Below the pieces are notes generated by a model, which saw nothing but the letters and a program-made list of their open reading frames with translations, did no database searches and had not been told where the DNA came from. Of a stretch of 64,000 nt of DNA, positions 25,616 to 38,181 are shown piece after piece. Location of the stretch: the NCBI GenBank assembly GCA_022266195.1, contig WHVY01000004.1, forward strand, positions 9,875,501 to 9,939,500, given 5' to 3'. The stretch's first letter is position 1. Every line of letters starts with the position of its first letter. The translations under genes were made by a program, and so were the position numbers. The DNA comes from Tetranychus cinnabarinus (Eukaryota; Arthropoda; Arachnida; Trombidiformes; Tetranychidae).

Positions 25616-25964
25616 TGCAAATGATGTTAATTGAAATTCAGAGCCCTTCTGAGCTTGCAAAAATTGCATCAGCTATTAACTTAACGAAGCTAAAGTGATG
25701 CGGTGTTTAGTGTGTAGGTTGCAGCAAAATCATCCTCAGTAAGCCTTCATTGAATGATTACCTCCACCTTGACAAGGACTATTCACACGAAAAATATCGA
25801 GTCAAGGGGCATAAAATAAGGCAAGTCGAGACATCCTTTTTGCAGTTCGGAATCTTTTTTCAAATTAATCAAAAATTGCATCAGGTTTACCAAAATTAGC
25901 TCAATGAAAGGGAACTAACTACTTTTTACTAAATTTTCTCGCGTTAAATTCGGATATTGGCTGA
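25616..25964 (+). repeat. Segment D, right direct repeat
   Basis: Second copy of the 350 bp repeat at 23900-24249. Both stem-loops of the left copy are partly disrupted here (for example GAGCT where the left copy has GGGCT, and TTAACTT where it has TTAGCTT). Confidence 0.8.
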
Positions 25965-26039
25965 TCCGATGGATAAATGAAAAAGAGAGCGAAGTTCATC
26001 ATTACTTTAAGCATTTAATGTTTATATTGGGTAACATTT

Positions 26040-26618
26040 TCAATGGTCTGCAATAGTAACTTCAACATCTACACCTGGGTCAATAGCTATTGAAGTAACT
26101 TGTTTAACGTTTTGAGATGTGCTTCTCAAATCGATTACTCTTTTGTGGATTCTCAACTGGAATCTATCCCAAGTCTTTGACCCTTCACCACATGGAGTTT
26201 TCCTGGTTGTTATTCGTAAAACTTTAGTTGGCATACGAACAGGGCCAAATACTTTCAATTCTTTATCTTTTGCACCTTTGATTAAATCGGCACAAACTAA
26301 AGAGACAAAAAAGATAAAAAACGGCCAATTAGACTAATGATATATTAATACACCACAACAGCGGAAGCCAAGACACAAGAGGCCTGAACAAATTATTACA
26401 TTTAATCAATTAGACTAACCTTTTTCTAAACTCTTAACATTTGTGGAAGTAAGAGTCATTCGAATCCTATGAATTTTGTTGACGCTTTCATCCTGCGTTG
26501 GTTTTCCGTCATCTGCTTTGAAACCAGATTGCTGTAATAAAATAAGTTAAAATTAGTTGCCAAACCTTAATATTACCTAAGAAATACAAAAAATGTAACT
26601 TACAACTTTCACAGACAT
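26040..26618 (-). CDS. RpS20: 40S ribosomal protein S20 (uS10), 3 exons
   Basis: Exons 26618-26604 (15 nt), 26531-26420 and 26296-26040 join in phase to 127 residues; mammalian S20 has 119. The C-terminal half is nearly the family consensus: GPVRMPTK, LRITTRKTPCGEGSKTWDRF, QLRIHKRVIDL and the end VDVEVTIADH. The middle exon gives HRIRMTLTSTNVKSLEK, joining to VCADLIKGAKDKELKV. It is a structural protein of the small ribosomal subunit head. The very short first exon (MSVKV) right after the start codon is typical of animal ribosomal protein genes. The N-terminal extension (QSGFKADDGKPTQDESVNK) is the variable part of the family. Neighbours show no functional link. Confidence 0.95.
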
Positions 26619-28119
26619 GATTAATCAATATAAATTAAACGAAACCCAAAAATTAAATAACCACTATTTGAAAGAAATAGGATAAGATTCAATAAGGAAG
26701 CGGAAATCACGTGAAGTTGAATCAAAAAGCAGACAGTAGATGGAGTTAACTAAATTTAGGGGAGCGTCTCAAAAATTAGTAACTGTAAGTTGATCTAAAA
26801 TACGAAAAGTTTAGAAATTAAATATTTAATAATTTGTTTATTAATAATTTGATTGAATACGTTATAATTACTATTTCTTTATTATGTTGCAAGAGATTGG
26901 TAATGTAATGGTGATGGTAATAATAAGAATTATGATAACTGTTGAATAAGTTTATATTTAGCTAACTTTAATGTATTATTTAGAAGAAAAAAACAAAAAA
27001 TATTTCATTTTCAGTTTATACCAAATTTTGATTCAACCGTCAAATTTTTCCCTTCTATAATGTTGATAAATGATAAAATCAAACTCTAGGTTCTATTAAT
27101 CAAAATGCAAGTAAACATCAGTAACCATCAATCCTTTAAACATTTTAAGGAAGCTGAAGATTATTAATTAAAATGTTAACAAGAAACTAATCACGATATG
27201 AATTGCGAGTGAAAAAAATTATACACTTAACCATATCATCTGATTGAATAGGGTTAACCATTTTTGAAGAGGTCAGTTTGAAATAGCAATGAAAGTTACT
27301 CACGTTTGGGTGAAAGTTTATTTTAACCTCGGAATTTTATTCATCCTTGAATGGATCACTATCATTATAACCTCCTGGAAGATGATACTGGTGATCATGA
27401 TCATGAAGAGAACGAAAAAGAAATGATAAAAAGCAAGCAAAAGTAAGATCATGGGATAAAAGCTATAAAGCATAAAACTTACAAAAATATATTGATTGTT
27501 AGCTTACCTTTTTTGGGATCAGTTGAGTTACAAAATTAATTGTAGATGATGATGAGAGATTACTGTAATTGGTTTCAAGAGAAAAAATGATGATTTAACC
27601 AAAAATTAATACAATTTTAGTCCATCACTTTTGACAGTTACTTTCATGTTACATTCATCACGCAATGACGACCAACACATCAGCTGCTTGGCATGATACC
27701 GGCAACCTTTCTATCACTTTTACCAGTTGTAACCATTAAAAATGATTTGAAATCAAATTTAGCCTTATAATTGTCAACAGTCAATTTTATTTTTTAAAAT
27801 ATCTATCTATTCTCGTAACTTTCCATTTTTAGATATCTTAGAAACAGTGCGATATTATCATTAATGTGGATTGATAAATTGGATGGATTCTTGATCACAC
27901 AGTAAGAATTATAAAGTGAAAAAATATCCAGGTTCATCTTTAACTCAATGTTCAAGTAAATCCATGAAACCCTGTCAATTGTTTGATGCTTCCAAGGCTA
28001 AGTTGATTCAGTTAACCTATCGGTTTATAAATTATCAGATCGATTCACTTTAATCTGTTTAACACATTCACTGATTAGCTTACTCTTTGCTCTACTCTTC
28101 GATTCAAATTGTATGAGTT
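26619..28119. other. Intergenic stretch
   Basis: No coding exon I can support. It should include the RpS20 promoter at its left end. A minus-strand acceptor-like tract followed by GGYNDSDPFKDE and a stop (near 27390-27340), with a good donor GTAAGC near 27514, hints at a terminal exon, but upstream frames carry stops and I could not build a model. Confidence 0.3.
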
Positions 28120-28489
28120 TTAATCTAATCGTATTGCAAATGTGACCTCGCTTATTTCAAATACATGGCAATCTCGTCTTACATAAAAACGATACTGTTC
28201 AAAGAGCCTATCGAGCTTCAAACGTACTAAAATTTGCACAATAGAGGGAGAAAAATAAATATTAATATAAATTGTTAGTGAGACAATGAGGATAATTGTG
28301 ACTCCTACTGTTATTATGTAGACATTTATCAATGATAATCTTCATTAGGGAGTAAAGAAGAAATGGAGAGAATTGAAGAGATTGTTCATTTTTCATTTGT
28401 GCATTTTTTTCTCACCTGAGTAAACTCTTGATTGGAAACGTAAAAAGAACAAAATTGTCCATTAAAACCGTGAAACTATAATAATCCAT
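28120..28489 (-). CDS. Candidate small membrane protein (2 exons, tentative)
   Basis: Exon 1 at 28489-28416 (MDYYSFTVLMDNFVLFTFPI and on to an AG/GTGAG donor) and exon 2 at 28339-28120 (acceptor after a pyrimidine-rich tract) join in phase to 97 residues. The predicted product has a strongly hydrophobic stretch VYIITVGVTIILIVSLTIYI, suitable for one membrane span, then a basic tail. No family is recognised. A strong alternative donor (TAT/GTAAGA, about 28178) inside exon 2 suggests the true gene, if any, may have further exons. Length is short enough for chance. Confidence 0.25.
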
Positions 28490-28906
28490 CTCTACCTTTA
28501 TCCAGAAATCTTTTCCTTTAACACTCAATTTCATCCATAACCATATTCATCATTAGCAACTGGAATCATCATTACCTTTGACCACTGAGATCGTCTTCAG
28601 CCATTACCAGCACAGTAACTCTACCAACATTAAGCCATGGTGATACAATAACATTCCTACAGCAGCTAACCAGGTTTTAAAAACCAAGAAGTAAGAAGAT
28701 ATAATCAGGAAAAAAGGAGAAGGGAATTAATCTCGAGTTTGAAAGTTAGTTGAAATTGAAACAAGAAATTGTCTTTTGTTCCATATTTTTGTTGCTACTC
28801 CACTTCACCTATTGAATTGAAGGAGAAAGTTGGAAAGTATTTACGAAACAATTGCTGATAGCATCTGATTAAATCTGATGCCTGTTTCGTTTTACATTTA
28901 ATACTC

Positions 28907-30712
28907 ATGAAAGGAAACATCAAACTATCTTTATTCCTTTTCACCTTGATCTGGTTTCCAAATTCTGGTGAAGATCAAGTCGAGAGTAAGTTTGTTTTTA
29001 GCGCGTTAATTGTTCGCTACTGTCTCCATGCAAACATACGTAATCTTGAAAACATTATTCATCCCTGTTTCATCATATTTGCCTTTTATAATTATAATTA
29101 TTAGTGTAATAGATTATCAGTTAATACAATTAACACCAATAATCACCCAGCTTACCTCAAATCATGACATTGTAATATCGTGATATCAATTGTTCAATAA
29201 CCCATCTCTTTCTGCTTTTTGCTTCATGTTCTCATTTTATCAGTGTTTTTTTGTTCTTTGCATCTGATATTTTAAACATCATTCCATCATTATTTAATTA
29301 TTAATCTTCTTGCTCATCCTAATTAATTTCTCTGTTTCATTGATCCAGGATTCAATTTTAAACGAGATTTCACAGCAAACACTGATCTTGCCTGTTCAAT
29401 AGGGAAAGAACCTTATGTATTTACTGAAGATTATCCAGTTGGAAGGATTATATCACCAGGATATAATGTTGAAGCATTTTACACCAAAAATGTTTTCTGT
29501 AAATGGTTAATCAAAGCTCCACCGGGAAAAGTAATTTTAATTTCGATAGAAAGGTACAGTTTTGGCCTGGATGATGAAGGTTCGGCAAAACTGATCATTT
29601 ACGATGGACCAGAGGAGAAGCAACTAGCTGTGGCAACTCGCCGGTTCAATTTGAGTAAAATATTTACATCTAAAACAAATCTAGTAAAAATTGTCTTCAA
29701 TGGTGCTGAGAGGGGCAAAGGTTTTGAATTTTACTATAAACACATTGACCCTCCACGAGAATGCTCCCTGACTCTTGACAAACAATGCCGCAATAAATTT
29801 CAATGCTACTCAAAAAGTGATATCTGTGATTCGAAAAATTCATGTATAGATGGTACCGATGAGGAAGATTGCGTCCGAAGCGAACAAGATTTATCATTTC
29901 CCGAACAATGTGGAACTCCAGTCATACCACCTTCAATTCTAGGAGCTCATATTTATGGAGGAGAAAAAGTAATCCCAGGAAGTTGGCCTTGGTTGGTGTC
30001 ATTGCGTTATCCCAAGTCAGCACCTGTAGATCATGTTTGTGGTGGTGTGCTACTCAATCGTTTGTGGGTTGTAACAGCAGCTCATTGTCTCCTCTTTGGT
30101 AACACAAAATTATTTGAAGTTGACTTTGGTCGATTCAATTCAATGATTGACACGAGTGGCAAAGAAGTTAAAAGATATATTGACCAATATTTCACTCATC
30201 CTTCCTTCATGGCTGATGGCACTGTTCCAGAGAACGGAAACTTTACCAAATTTGACATTGCTCTGGTCAAATTAAATGCCCCAGTTCCCATTGATAACGA
30301 TTTCATCAAGCCCATTTGTTTGCCTGAATCTGGTCTCGTGATTGAAGAAAACTCGTCAGCCTTCGTTGTTGGCTGGGGAAATCCTTCAAAAATAGACACA
30401 GAGGAACTTTTTCTCAAACAAGCCGGAGTTCCGGTAATATCTCTTGATAGATGTAAAAAGCAACATCCATACGACGCAGATACCCTTGGTGAACATGTTA
30501 TTTGCGCGGGAAAGCTGGAGGGTGGCACTGATTCCTGTGAAGGTGATTCAGGTGGACCATTGATGAATTACAATGCTGCAAAAAAACAATGGCAATTAAT
30601 TGGAACCGTTATGTCGGGCGAGAAAAATTGTGGTGAAGAAGGCAAAGCTGGAGCTTATGCGTATGTGCCTTATTATCGAAACTGGATTGACCAGACCATT
30701 AGGAATAATTAA
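28907..30712 (+). CDS. Secreted CUB-LDLa-trypsin serine protease (2 exons)
   Basis: Exon 1 (28907-28985) encodes a signal peptide with the hydrophobic core LSLFLFTLIWF. After a 363 bp intron, exon 2 (29349-30712) encodes the rest, for 480 residues. Domain order: CUB (SPGYN, CKWLIKAPPGKVILI; about 40-160), LDL receptor class A (Cys at about 165-201, ending CIDGTDEEDC), then a chymotrypsin-fold domain. The triad is His272 (TAAHC), Asp329 (FDIALVKL) and Ser427 (GDSGGP), and Asp421 six residues before the serine predicts cleavage after Arg/Lys. The mature N-terminus should be IYGG at 228, but the residue before it is His, not the usual Arg/Lys. Such multidomain proteases act outside cells in arthropod clotting, immune or developmental cascades; which one is unknown. 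A rearranged fragment of this gene lies at 38823-39352. Confidence 0.9.
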
Positions 30713-33700
30713 CGATTGTTTTACTTGTATAGATAAATTTAGTTTTAAAATTTTCACACTTTTCTCTTTATCTCTTTCTTTTTCTCTTTCCAACTCTCAT
30801 GATGATAAAATTATTGTTATTATTGCATAAATATTACAATTGAAAAAAGACATGAAATATCTCTTCCTCTTGTTTTTTTTCATATCATCAACTGTGGTTG
30901 AATCACATCTAACAATCAAAAGTCAATCATCATCAAATATGATATTTTACTTTATTTTAATCTCAGTTTCTCTCTCTCACCTCCATATTGTTTGATCCTT
31001 GATTGGATTTTCATTAGATCATCTGACTTGGAATTAACAAAGCTCAATTGTTATCAATGTTATTTATTCATTGATTTTTCTTTCTGCAAACTTTGAGCAC
31101 ATTTTCAATGTAAATAACTTAATCTTTAAATGTTAACAAAACAATTTATAAACAAAAATCAAATGTAAAATCGCAAAGAATTAATTATTTTTTGTAAAAA
31201 AAGCGTTAATTAACCACTAATTTTGCCACACAATTACTTTGACTGTCAAAAAACACATTGCGATAAATGAAGCTGTGGAATAATCTTCAACTCATGATCA
31301 CAAGATTAAGCCACAAGCTTGATAATAATTATAATGGTAATCATTTTAAATACAACTGTACCTTTTAAGGTAAAATCTTGAAATGTCTCAATGATTGGTG
31401 AAGATTGAATCCGAGGCTGGTTGCATGTTGAGTACATGCTGAGTTTTCAAATTATAATAATGTAATAATTATCTGGAATTGTTATCAAATAGGAAAAGGA
31501 TACAGTTAGCCTTGATTGAAACAACCTTTGTCACAATTATATGATGTCTGTCGATCCAATTTAATTGTCTGAGATAGAAATTGTTGTTGAATCAAACACA
31601 CATGACTTTTGTTTCAACGCAACACAATGAATGACGATTAAAATAAACCCTGACATTCGATTGCAATTGATTAAGGGTAAGATAATCTGAATTGAAACGA
31701 AATGATAAGCATTAATCATCAATCTTTTCAGACCAAAAATCTACAGTAACTTACATTTGTATAACAATACTAAATCATGTATTATTGGAGTTGATCTTAG
31801 AATACAATTTCTCATATCTTTTTAATAGCTGATATAAAAATTTGTGGAAAACCACATTTAATGAATAGATTTGCATATTCTTAGATCAGGTGTAAAATTC
31901 ATTATTCAGATGATGATCTTTTTTGTTGTTGTTTTTAATACACTTTCACCATCATTGCATGCAATTACATTTTAAAAAAGCATCCTTGATTAAAAAAAGG
32001 AATCATGATTCTCCCATTTGGTACCATTTTCATCCATTTCTAATAATATATTTTTGATATGATTATTGATAATTGAATGAAAATATCAAATAAGCTGTTC
32101 ATCGGATTAGTATCATTACCTTTCATAATCATTTGATCACAATTTTTTTAGTGTGCATAATCAACAATAACAAAAAAAGGTGATCCAAAACAAATCTGGA
32201 TGTTACCTTCACAAATTATCAAATATCAGAAAAGCCAATAAACTGTAACTGTATTTACGTGCAACAATTTACCAAATTGCTATTCTAGAGTAGTGTAGAG
32301 TGGCAACAGCAACAACAAAAAAAAAGGAAAGTTATCTATTAATACTGCGCAATCAATTGATTGTAAGTTAATATTCTGTTAATATCAATGTATCAAAAAT
32401 TAAATTATAAGCAAAACATAAGAAAAAAATGCAAATTGTTGTTTCGTTTTTTAAGATATTTCGTTTCAAAAACATTGCTCCAGGCAAATGCATTAATGAA
32501 TCCCTCATTTCAATTTAATTTAATGATATTTACAGGCTTTTCGAAAGATTGCAATAGTTGAGTCTAAGTGATTATCGTTTCATTGATACAGTCAGTGATA
32601 ATCTTTAGCCCTTTGATTCCTCAATCAAACTGGTAAAGGGTACAATTTATTAATCTACAATTGTGATCTACGATTTAACAATAACAATTGACCATTGTCA
32701 CCTGACATATTCTTGCATATTGTATTATTATGAAGAGCCTCCTGTGTCAATTGTCTGGTGAACCAGAGACTTGAGACTGTTTTGTATGATTAACTGATGA
32801 TATCAAATCAGAGGGGAAATCGATCATATTTGATTTGATTCTTGAAATTAGATAAACTCAGTTATTCCAGCTTCTTTCAACACTAAATCTTGATTGACAT
32901 GTTTTTGTATTATTTACACTGGCTTGGAATTGTGATGATGCCAGTCATTTATAATTTGTATCCTTAATCATATTTTCATGGCCAGAAAACAGCTATCAAT
33001 ACCAAGCTTTCAAATGGTCACTTATTGTCAAACAGCAATGTTCCCGATTGAGTTCAGTCCTTTGTGCTAAAGCCATATAATTTGTTCAACATCATGGTCA
33101 ACTATTGTAATAACATTTTCACAATCAAATGGTTAATCCCTTTTAAATGGTTACAAACTATTTCTTTGAATTCTTTATATTCACAATTGAACAAGAAAAG
33201 GTCCACCAAGACCATCGATCATGCTTGCGATGCTTCAGATCATCAAATATTATCTAATAATATAAGAAGAGGATAAAGAAAAAAATAATGTTAATGGTTT
33301 AGCACTAATATTGATCAATTAATGGCAAATTTAAAGAATCGATTGTAAAATAGTGCAATATTTACCTTCTACATTTGCATTGTATTTTTTGTACCAATAA
33401 AGCAATATCTGTTATGAGAAATGAAAATGTTAGTCAATTTAACCAAATCATACTTCAATATTTTCATCTATTATATAATCATCTAATATTATTGCTATCG
33501 GTGTACTTAAATTGTATTAATTGACCATTTTCATGTTGAAAGTGAAATAATAAGTAGACGATAATATTAGATTATTATATTTGATTTGATGAAGATGATT
33601 GAAGCTTATTTGAACATCAAATACTATTCTCGCCGTTATGGTAACTCTTAAAATAAATCATTCAGTGAAACAGCCTTAAGGTTAGTTATTAAATTTCATT

Positions 33701-34844
33701 AATAGTTTAACGGTATTTTTTTGAAAAAACAAGCAAAAAACAATTTCCATATTATCTTAATCTACTATCAAGAAGTGGTAATAATTTCAAACAAAAGTTT
33801 CATCCTTTTATGGTCAAAATTTTCAATGACAGTGAAAGGTTAAATGATTAAAGTTGACTCTAAATTAATCTGATAGTTTCAACTGTCATGAAACCGGTAT
33901 GGATCGAGAATGGTCCATCTTGTTTTACGTCACTTTCACGATATACTTTGCACCAAAAGTCAAAGGTTATGTAAATATAGCGTACATGAAAATAGTGTCC
34001 AGGTATACATTATTGTCCTGTTGAAATGAAAGAAAAAGAAGAATAAAAAAGGTGAGTCTGAATGAAAATTGTACTGAATACTGAAAGCCCCTAAGGATTA
34101 GGTCGGTTCGGGCTGATTGGACAAGAAAGAGAGGGAAAGGAGAAAGAAAGGAAGAAAGTTACTTTTGGAAGCCGAATGAAGATATGAAAGACAAATGAAA
34201 GAAAGAGAAGAAAGAGAGTTGTTGATGATGAAAGAGTCAGGGAGGATGGATTGATCATGATTCAAAAAATACTCTGCTGACCTAATACGGCGGTTGGACG
34301 GGTTCTAGGTCAGAACAGGTATCTTCTTTTATCTCTTATTCATCTTCTTAAACTGCTTTTTCCAAACCAGGATTGTTAAATCTAATAACGGTGTGCTTGA
34401 TGTGAATTTGTTTTCTCCAAAAAACAGAATCAATTCCCAAACAAACATCAAATCGGACACATAAAACAGCACACAAGACTAAATATCTTCTCTACTTTTC
34501 AGTGTTCCTATCAAAGCGACGGAAGTGTCATCAAGTCCTTATGATTTTAAGTCTCAAAGTAATCGATGTTTTTCTGTGAAAACAAGTGCCCTTCTCTTAG
34601 TATAACCTCTAATCGATTAAGCTTTAAGCTCAGTTCAGTCAATAATATCAACAACCAGGCCAAAAAAGGTAACTGTAATCCCAGCAAGTCTTTGGATTCA
34701 GCAATTTTGTTGTAAACTCATCATTCGTATTGATCTTACAGTGTAAAAATTCACTTGGATTAATCGCATTTTCACCACCTTAATAACCCCACCAATTTAA
34801 AACTGTGAGCCACCGTGAACAAATTTCCATCGTAACACAGCAAC
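30713..34844. other. Intergenic stretch
   Basis: About 4 kb of AT-rich DNA with no supported exon. The right part carries the purine-rich tract listed separately, then probable 5' untranslated sequence of the next gene, with possible untranslated splice sites I could not pair. Confidence 0.45.
34128..34222 (+). repeat. Purine-rich (GAAA/GGAAA) tract upstream of secreted-protein gene
   Basis: Nearly pure A/G sequence of irregular AGAAAGGAA-type units, about 600-700 bp before the start codon of the serine-rich protein gene. Such tracts occur in promoters; no function is shown. Confidence 0.5.
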
Positions 34845-37800
34845 ATGATGATTTCAAAAGTTTACAAATGGTTAATACCAATAACTCTTGTGGTAATATT
34901 GATTCCTTTGGTCATCGGTCAAAGAAGGTTTCCTTTCCAAAGAATGCCTAGCTTAAGAGATGTTCGTACAAGGGGAATACTTCTTCCTGCAAGGAATCAG
35001 AATATCCATTCAAAAGCATTGATAGCCAGACAAGGGCCTGCCGCGGGTATTGCGTCTTCTTTGCTTTCATCCGGTCCAGTTATTCTTGCCCTTTCATCTT
35101 TACTCTTTTCTTTCCCTGTGCTTCCGATGCTTTTTCTGGCTCCAATGGCACTATCAAACTTCCTACCAAACATGGACGATAATTCTGATCCAAGTTTAAA
35201 CGACATCTTACAATCCGTTCAAACCTTAGGCCAAGGTAAGTTTTAGGGGCCAGTTTTGGTAATTCCTCAGTTCTTCTACCCTTCTCTTTGTCTATTGATT
35301 GCATTACGTAGCAGCTCACTTAACTTTTAATTGTTTATTGTGTTGATTTGACTTGAAATAATTCAGGAATTCTCGATGGAATCAGGCCAATTACTGGAAT
35401 AACATCAGCCAGTTCAGCAGCATCATCATCTGGATCAACTTCATCATCATCTTCAACGTCTTCCTCCGGGCCATCTTCATCTTCATCACCTACATCAGAT
35501 TCATCCTCATCTGGTTCAGTGTCACAATCTGGTTCATCTTCAAGTAATACGCTGGGTTCCATGGGGTCTCCCTCAGAACCAATAGCGAGCATAGTTTCAG
35601 CTCCATCATCATCTTCGTCGTCGTCTCCTTCCAAAATCACGTCAAGTTCGTCATCAGGGGATAGTCTTGCTGATTTATCAACAGGATTTCTCTCCCAACT
35701 TGCAGCAATTAATGAAATTCTATCCAATACAAATAATCTTTCCTCAGGTAATTTAACTTTGTTTTTTAATCAAAAATCGAATATGCAAAATAGTTTTTAA
35801 CGATATCTGAAACAAAAAAAGATGAAAGAAATAATTAGTACCTATATTAGGTAAGAATGCATGTTACAATTTTTAAAAAAAATATTCTGATTAATCGATA
35901 CTTTCCCAAGCAGCTATAAAAATCAATTTAAAATCGGAATATCATGAACAAGAATTGAAGATGAAATTACGAAATACATAATTGAATGCCTCAGGAGTTA
36001 TCGAAGCTAATGTTACATTGATTGAGAAATATTTCATTATATAATTTAAATCTTTTCCTGGCCATCTTAAACAATCTGTTAAGTAGCACTTACAGTATTT
36101 TTGACAAGAGTAATAGCCACCCTGATATAATCAAATGTAATAATAAAATTTGATAACAGCATAAATAAAAAGTATCAACAGTCGTGGAATACAATTTTAC
36201 CCTTACCCTTGCCCTTACCTCTACCTTTAAATTCTTAATTTTTTTCAGAAAACCCATTGAATTCCTTTTCTCAATTGGCAGCCAACACATTGGCCAGTTT
36301 GTCCAACCTTTTGTTCAGCGCAAGAAGAGAGGAAGATGATGACAAAAAGTCAAACAAATATCGCATACCATTGTTTCCTTTTGGCTCTTTGAGGAAGTCA
36401 ATGCGTCCTAACCCAATTGCTCGATCATCAATGGATAATGTTGTACCATATTTCCCATTTCATGGAACTGGTTCCCCAAGAAATGCTGTGACAGACCGTT
36501 TAGCAGCTCTTAATTTAAAAGCAATCTGGTCCAGGTCAAGTGGAGTAGCGAACAGTTTGGTTAAGCGAATTCGTGACATCTATTCAACATTTAGAGATGG
36601 TTTAAAACGTTACGAGATCAGTGAAAGTGAATGTCAAGCAAGGTTGGTTTGTGAACTTAACCAGAAGGTTATCGGACGATCTTTGAGAAACTGGGCAAAA
36701 GTAATGACAGATTTTATCAGGTAACAAATTTTAACAAATTCAAATACTAATGAGTTCAATGCAATCATATAAAAAATATCTGATTAGGAAAACAGTCTCA
36801 ATTTTTTTCACTTTTGGCGCTAATCAAATCAAGTATGTGTTTCTATGGTGACTTTCAATTGTAAACAAGAAATTTTTAGCAACCAATTTCAAACTGTAAA
36901 TCATGTGCATTGAACTATTCCAAGTGTTGTGATATTAATAATTAGTGTTTAATCTCTTCTTAAATTTCCACCTAATGGTTTCAACTCGTTGCCTTAGTTA
37001 TCTAAAAGGATTATGCTTACACTAACGAGCTTTCAATCATTTGTTCAATCACATAAGAGTGAAATTGAATGCCTAATGAGATTGGTAAAGTATAGATATT
37101 TGTGTTTATTTTCTCAATTCAAATAGATTTAACATGTTGTTCTACATTCCCCTGAAGCATTATTATTTTGATTACTTGCTGAGTAGCTTTTCATTGCCAG
37201 GTTATTCAGTAGATTAGCTGGTTTTGAAGTTTAATTTTGAATGTTTATCGTCTTATCCATTCGAATTGATCAAAAAGAAGGATAAGATTAAAAAATGAAG
37301 ATGTGATGATTAATTAACTGTGATTAATACACCCATTTAATCCGTCTTAAGATTACCTAAATAAACAACCAAAACTGCTGGTTATTAATAATTTATAAAC
37401 ATTTACCTTTAAATTTTTCATCTTGCAAATCATTAAAGATGAAAAAAAAGAGAAAGCCAAAAAGGTGTATTCAGTTAATGTATTTTCATTTATTTCAATC
37501 ATCTTATGTCCAACTTGAGGTCATTGAAACATCAACATGTAAGGTTACCAAACTATCGATAAAAATTGCAACTACATTCGTATTCGTTCAATCTTTATTG
37601 AATTTGATTGTTATTCCCGGTATCTTCTAGGAAAATGAAAAAAAAGAAATGATATTAACGTATTCATTTTGTTTCCTTTTTTAATCAACAGATTCGATGA
37701 CCGTTTAGAAGCTCTTGGAATGGGTGGAATGGCCAAATCAACCCTGATCGACTTATATCAAGCTGCTAGGAAAGGAATGACCGATGAAGAATGTTCAGTG

Positions 37801-38049
37801 GCATATTCACGTTGTCCAGTTACCATTGCAGTTGAACCTGTCAATAACTCGATAATGGGCAAATTATTCCGTCGTAATCGAGTTAAACCATCAGCAGCTG
37901 CAACACAACCAGTAGATTCACCTCCATCACCACTTCCATCATCGTCATCGTCATCATCATCATCATCATCGACAACTGATAAAAATGGCAATATAATGAT
38001 AACCGGCAACCATGTATACAAAGTTGACCGTAGAAGAGCCATTTTCTGA
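34845..38049 (+). CDS. Secreted serine-rich protein of unknown function (4 exons)
   Basis: Exons 34845-35235, 35367-35747, 36249-36720 and 37692-38049 join in phase to 533 residues. The start MMISKVYKW is followed by a hydrophobic core LIPITLVVILIPLVIG, a likely signal peptide ending near GQRR. A second hydrophobic, Pro-rich stretch lies at about residues 75-105. Exon 2 is a low-complexity Ser/Thr/Pro/Gly linker, a plausible O-glycosylation region. Exons 3-4 form a conserved-looking alpha-helical part with four cysteines: SECQARLVCEL and DEECSVAYSRCP. This paired-cysteine layout recalls uncharacterised arthropod secreted or cuticular proteins, but I cannot name a family with confidence. A second poly-Ser run precedes the basic C-terminus VDRRRAIF. 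The Asp-rich frames on the opposite strand are shadows of the serine codons. Confidence 0.8.
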
Positions 38050-38175
38050 TCGCCATATTTTGTGTTCAAATCATGGTTAAATCGAAGCCAAATCATTTAA
38101 TTCAAATGTTAATATGATTTTTCATTATTTTCATCTCACAAAATAACATTGAAAAAAATCTAGTTCATCATATAA

Positions 38176-38181
38176 AATAAA
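38176..38181 (+). terminator. Poly(A) signal for serine-rich protein gene
   Basis: AATAAA about 130 bp after the stop codon. Confidence 0.5.

Noticed and set aside
25444..25698. 84-codon frame in the patchwork
   Set aside because: It crosses the join between segments C and D, and the counterpart frames in the other copies are broken.
27340..27514. Possible minus-strand terminal exon reading GGYNDSDPFKDE and a stop
   Set aside because: Splice signals look plausible, but the joined upstream frame has a stop, and no start could be found.
35335..35727. Asp/Glu-rich minus-strand frame
   Set aside because: It is the antisense shadow of the Ser-rich exon 2 of the secreted protein (TCA/TCT codons read as GAT/GAA).
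37758..38096. Poly-Asp minus-strand frame
   Set aside because: Antisense shadow of the poly-Ser run in the last exon of the secreted protein.
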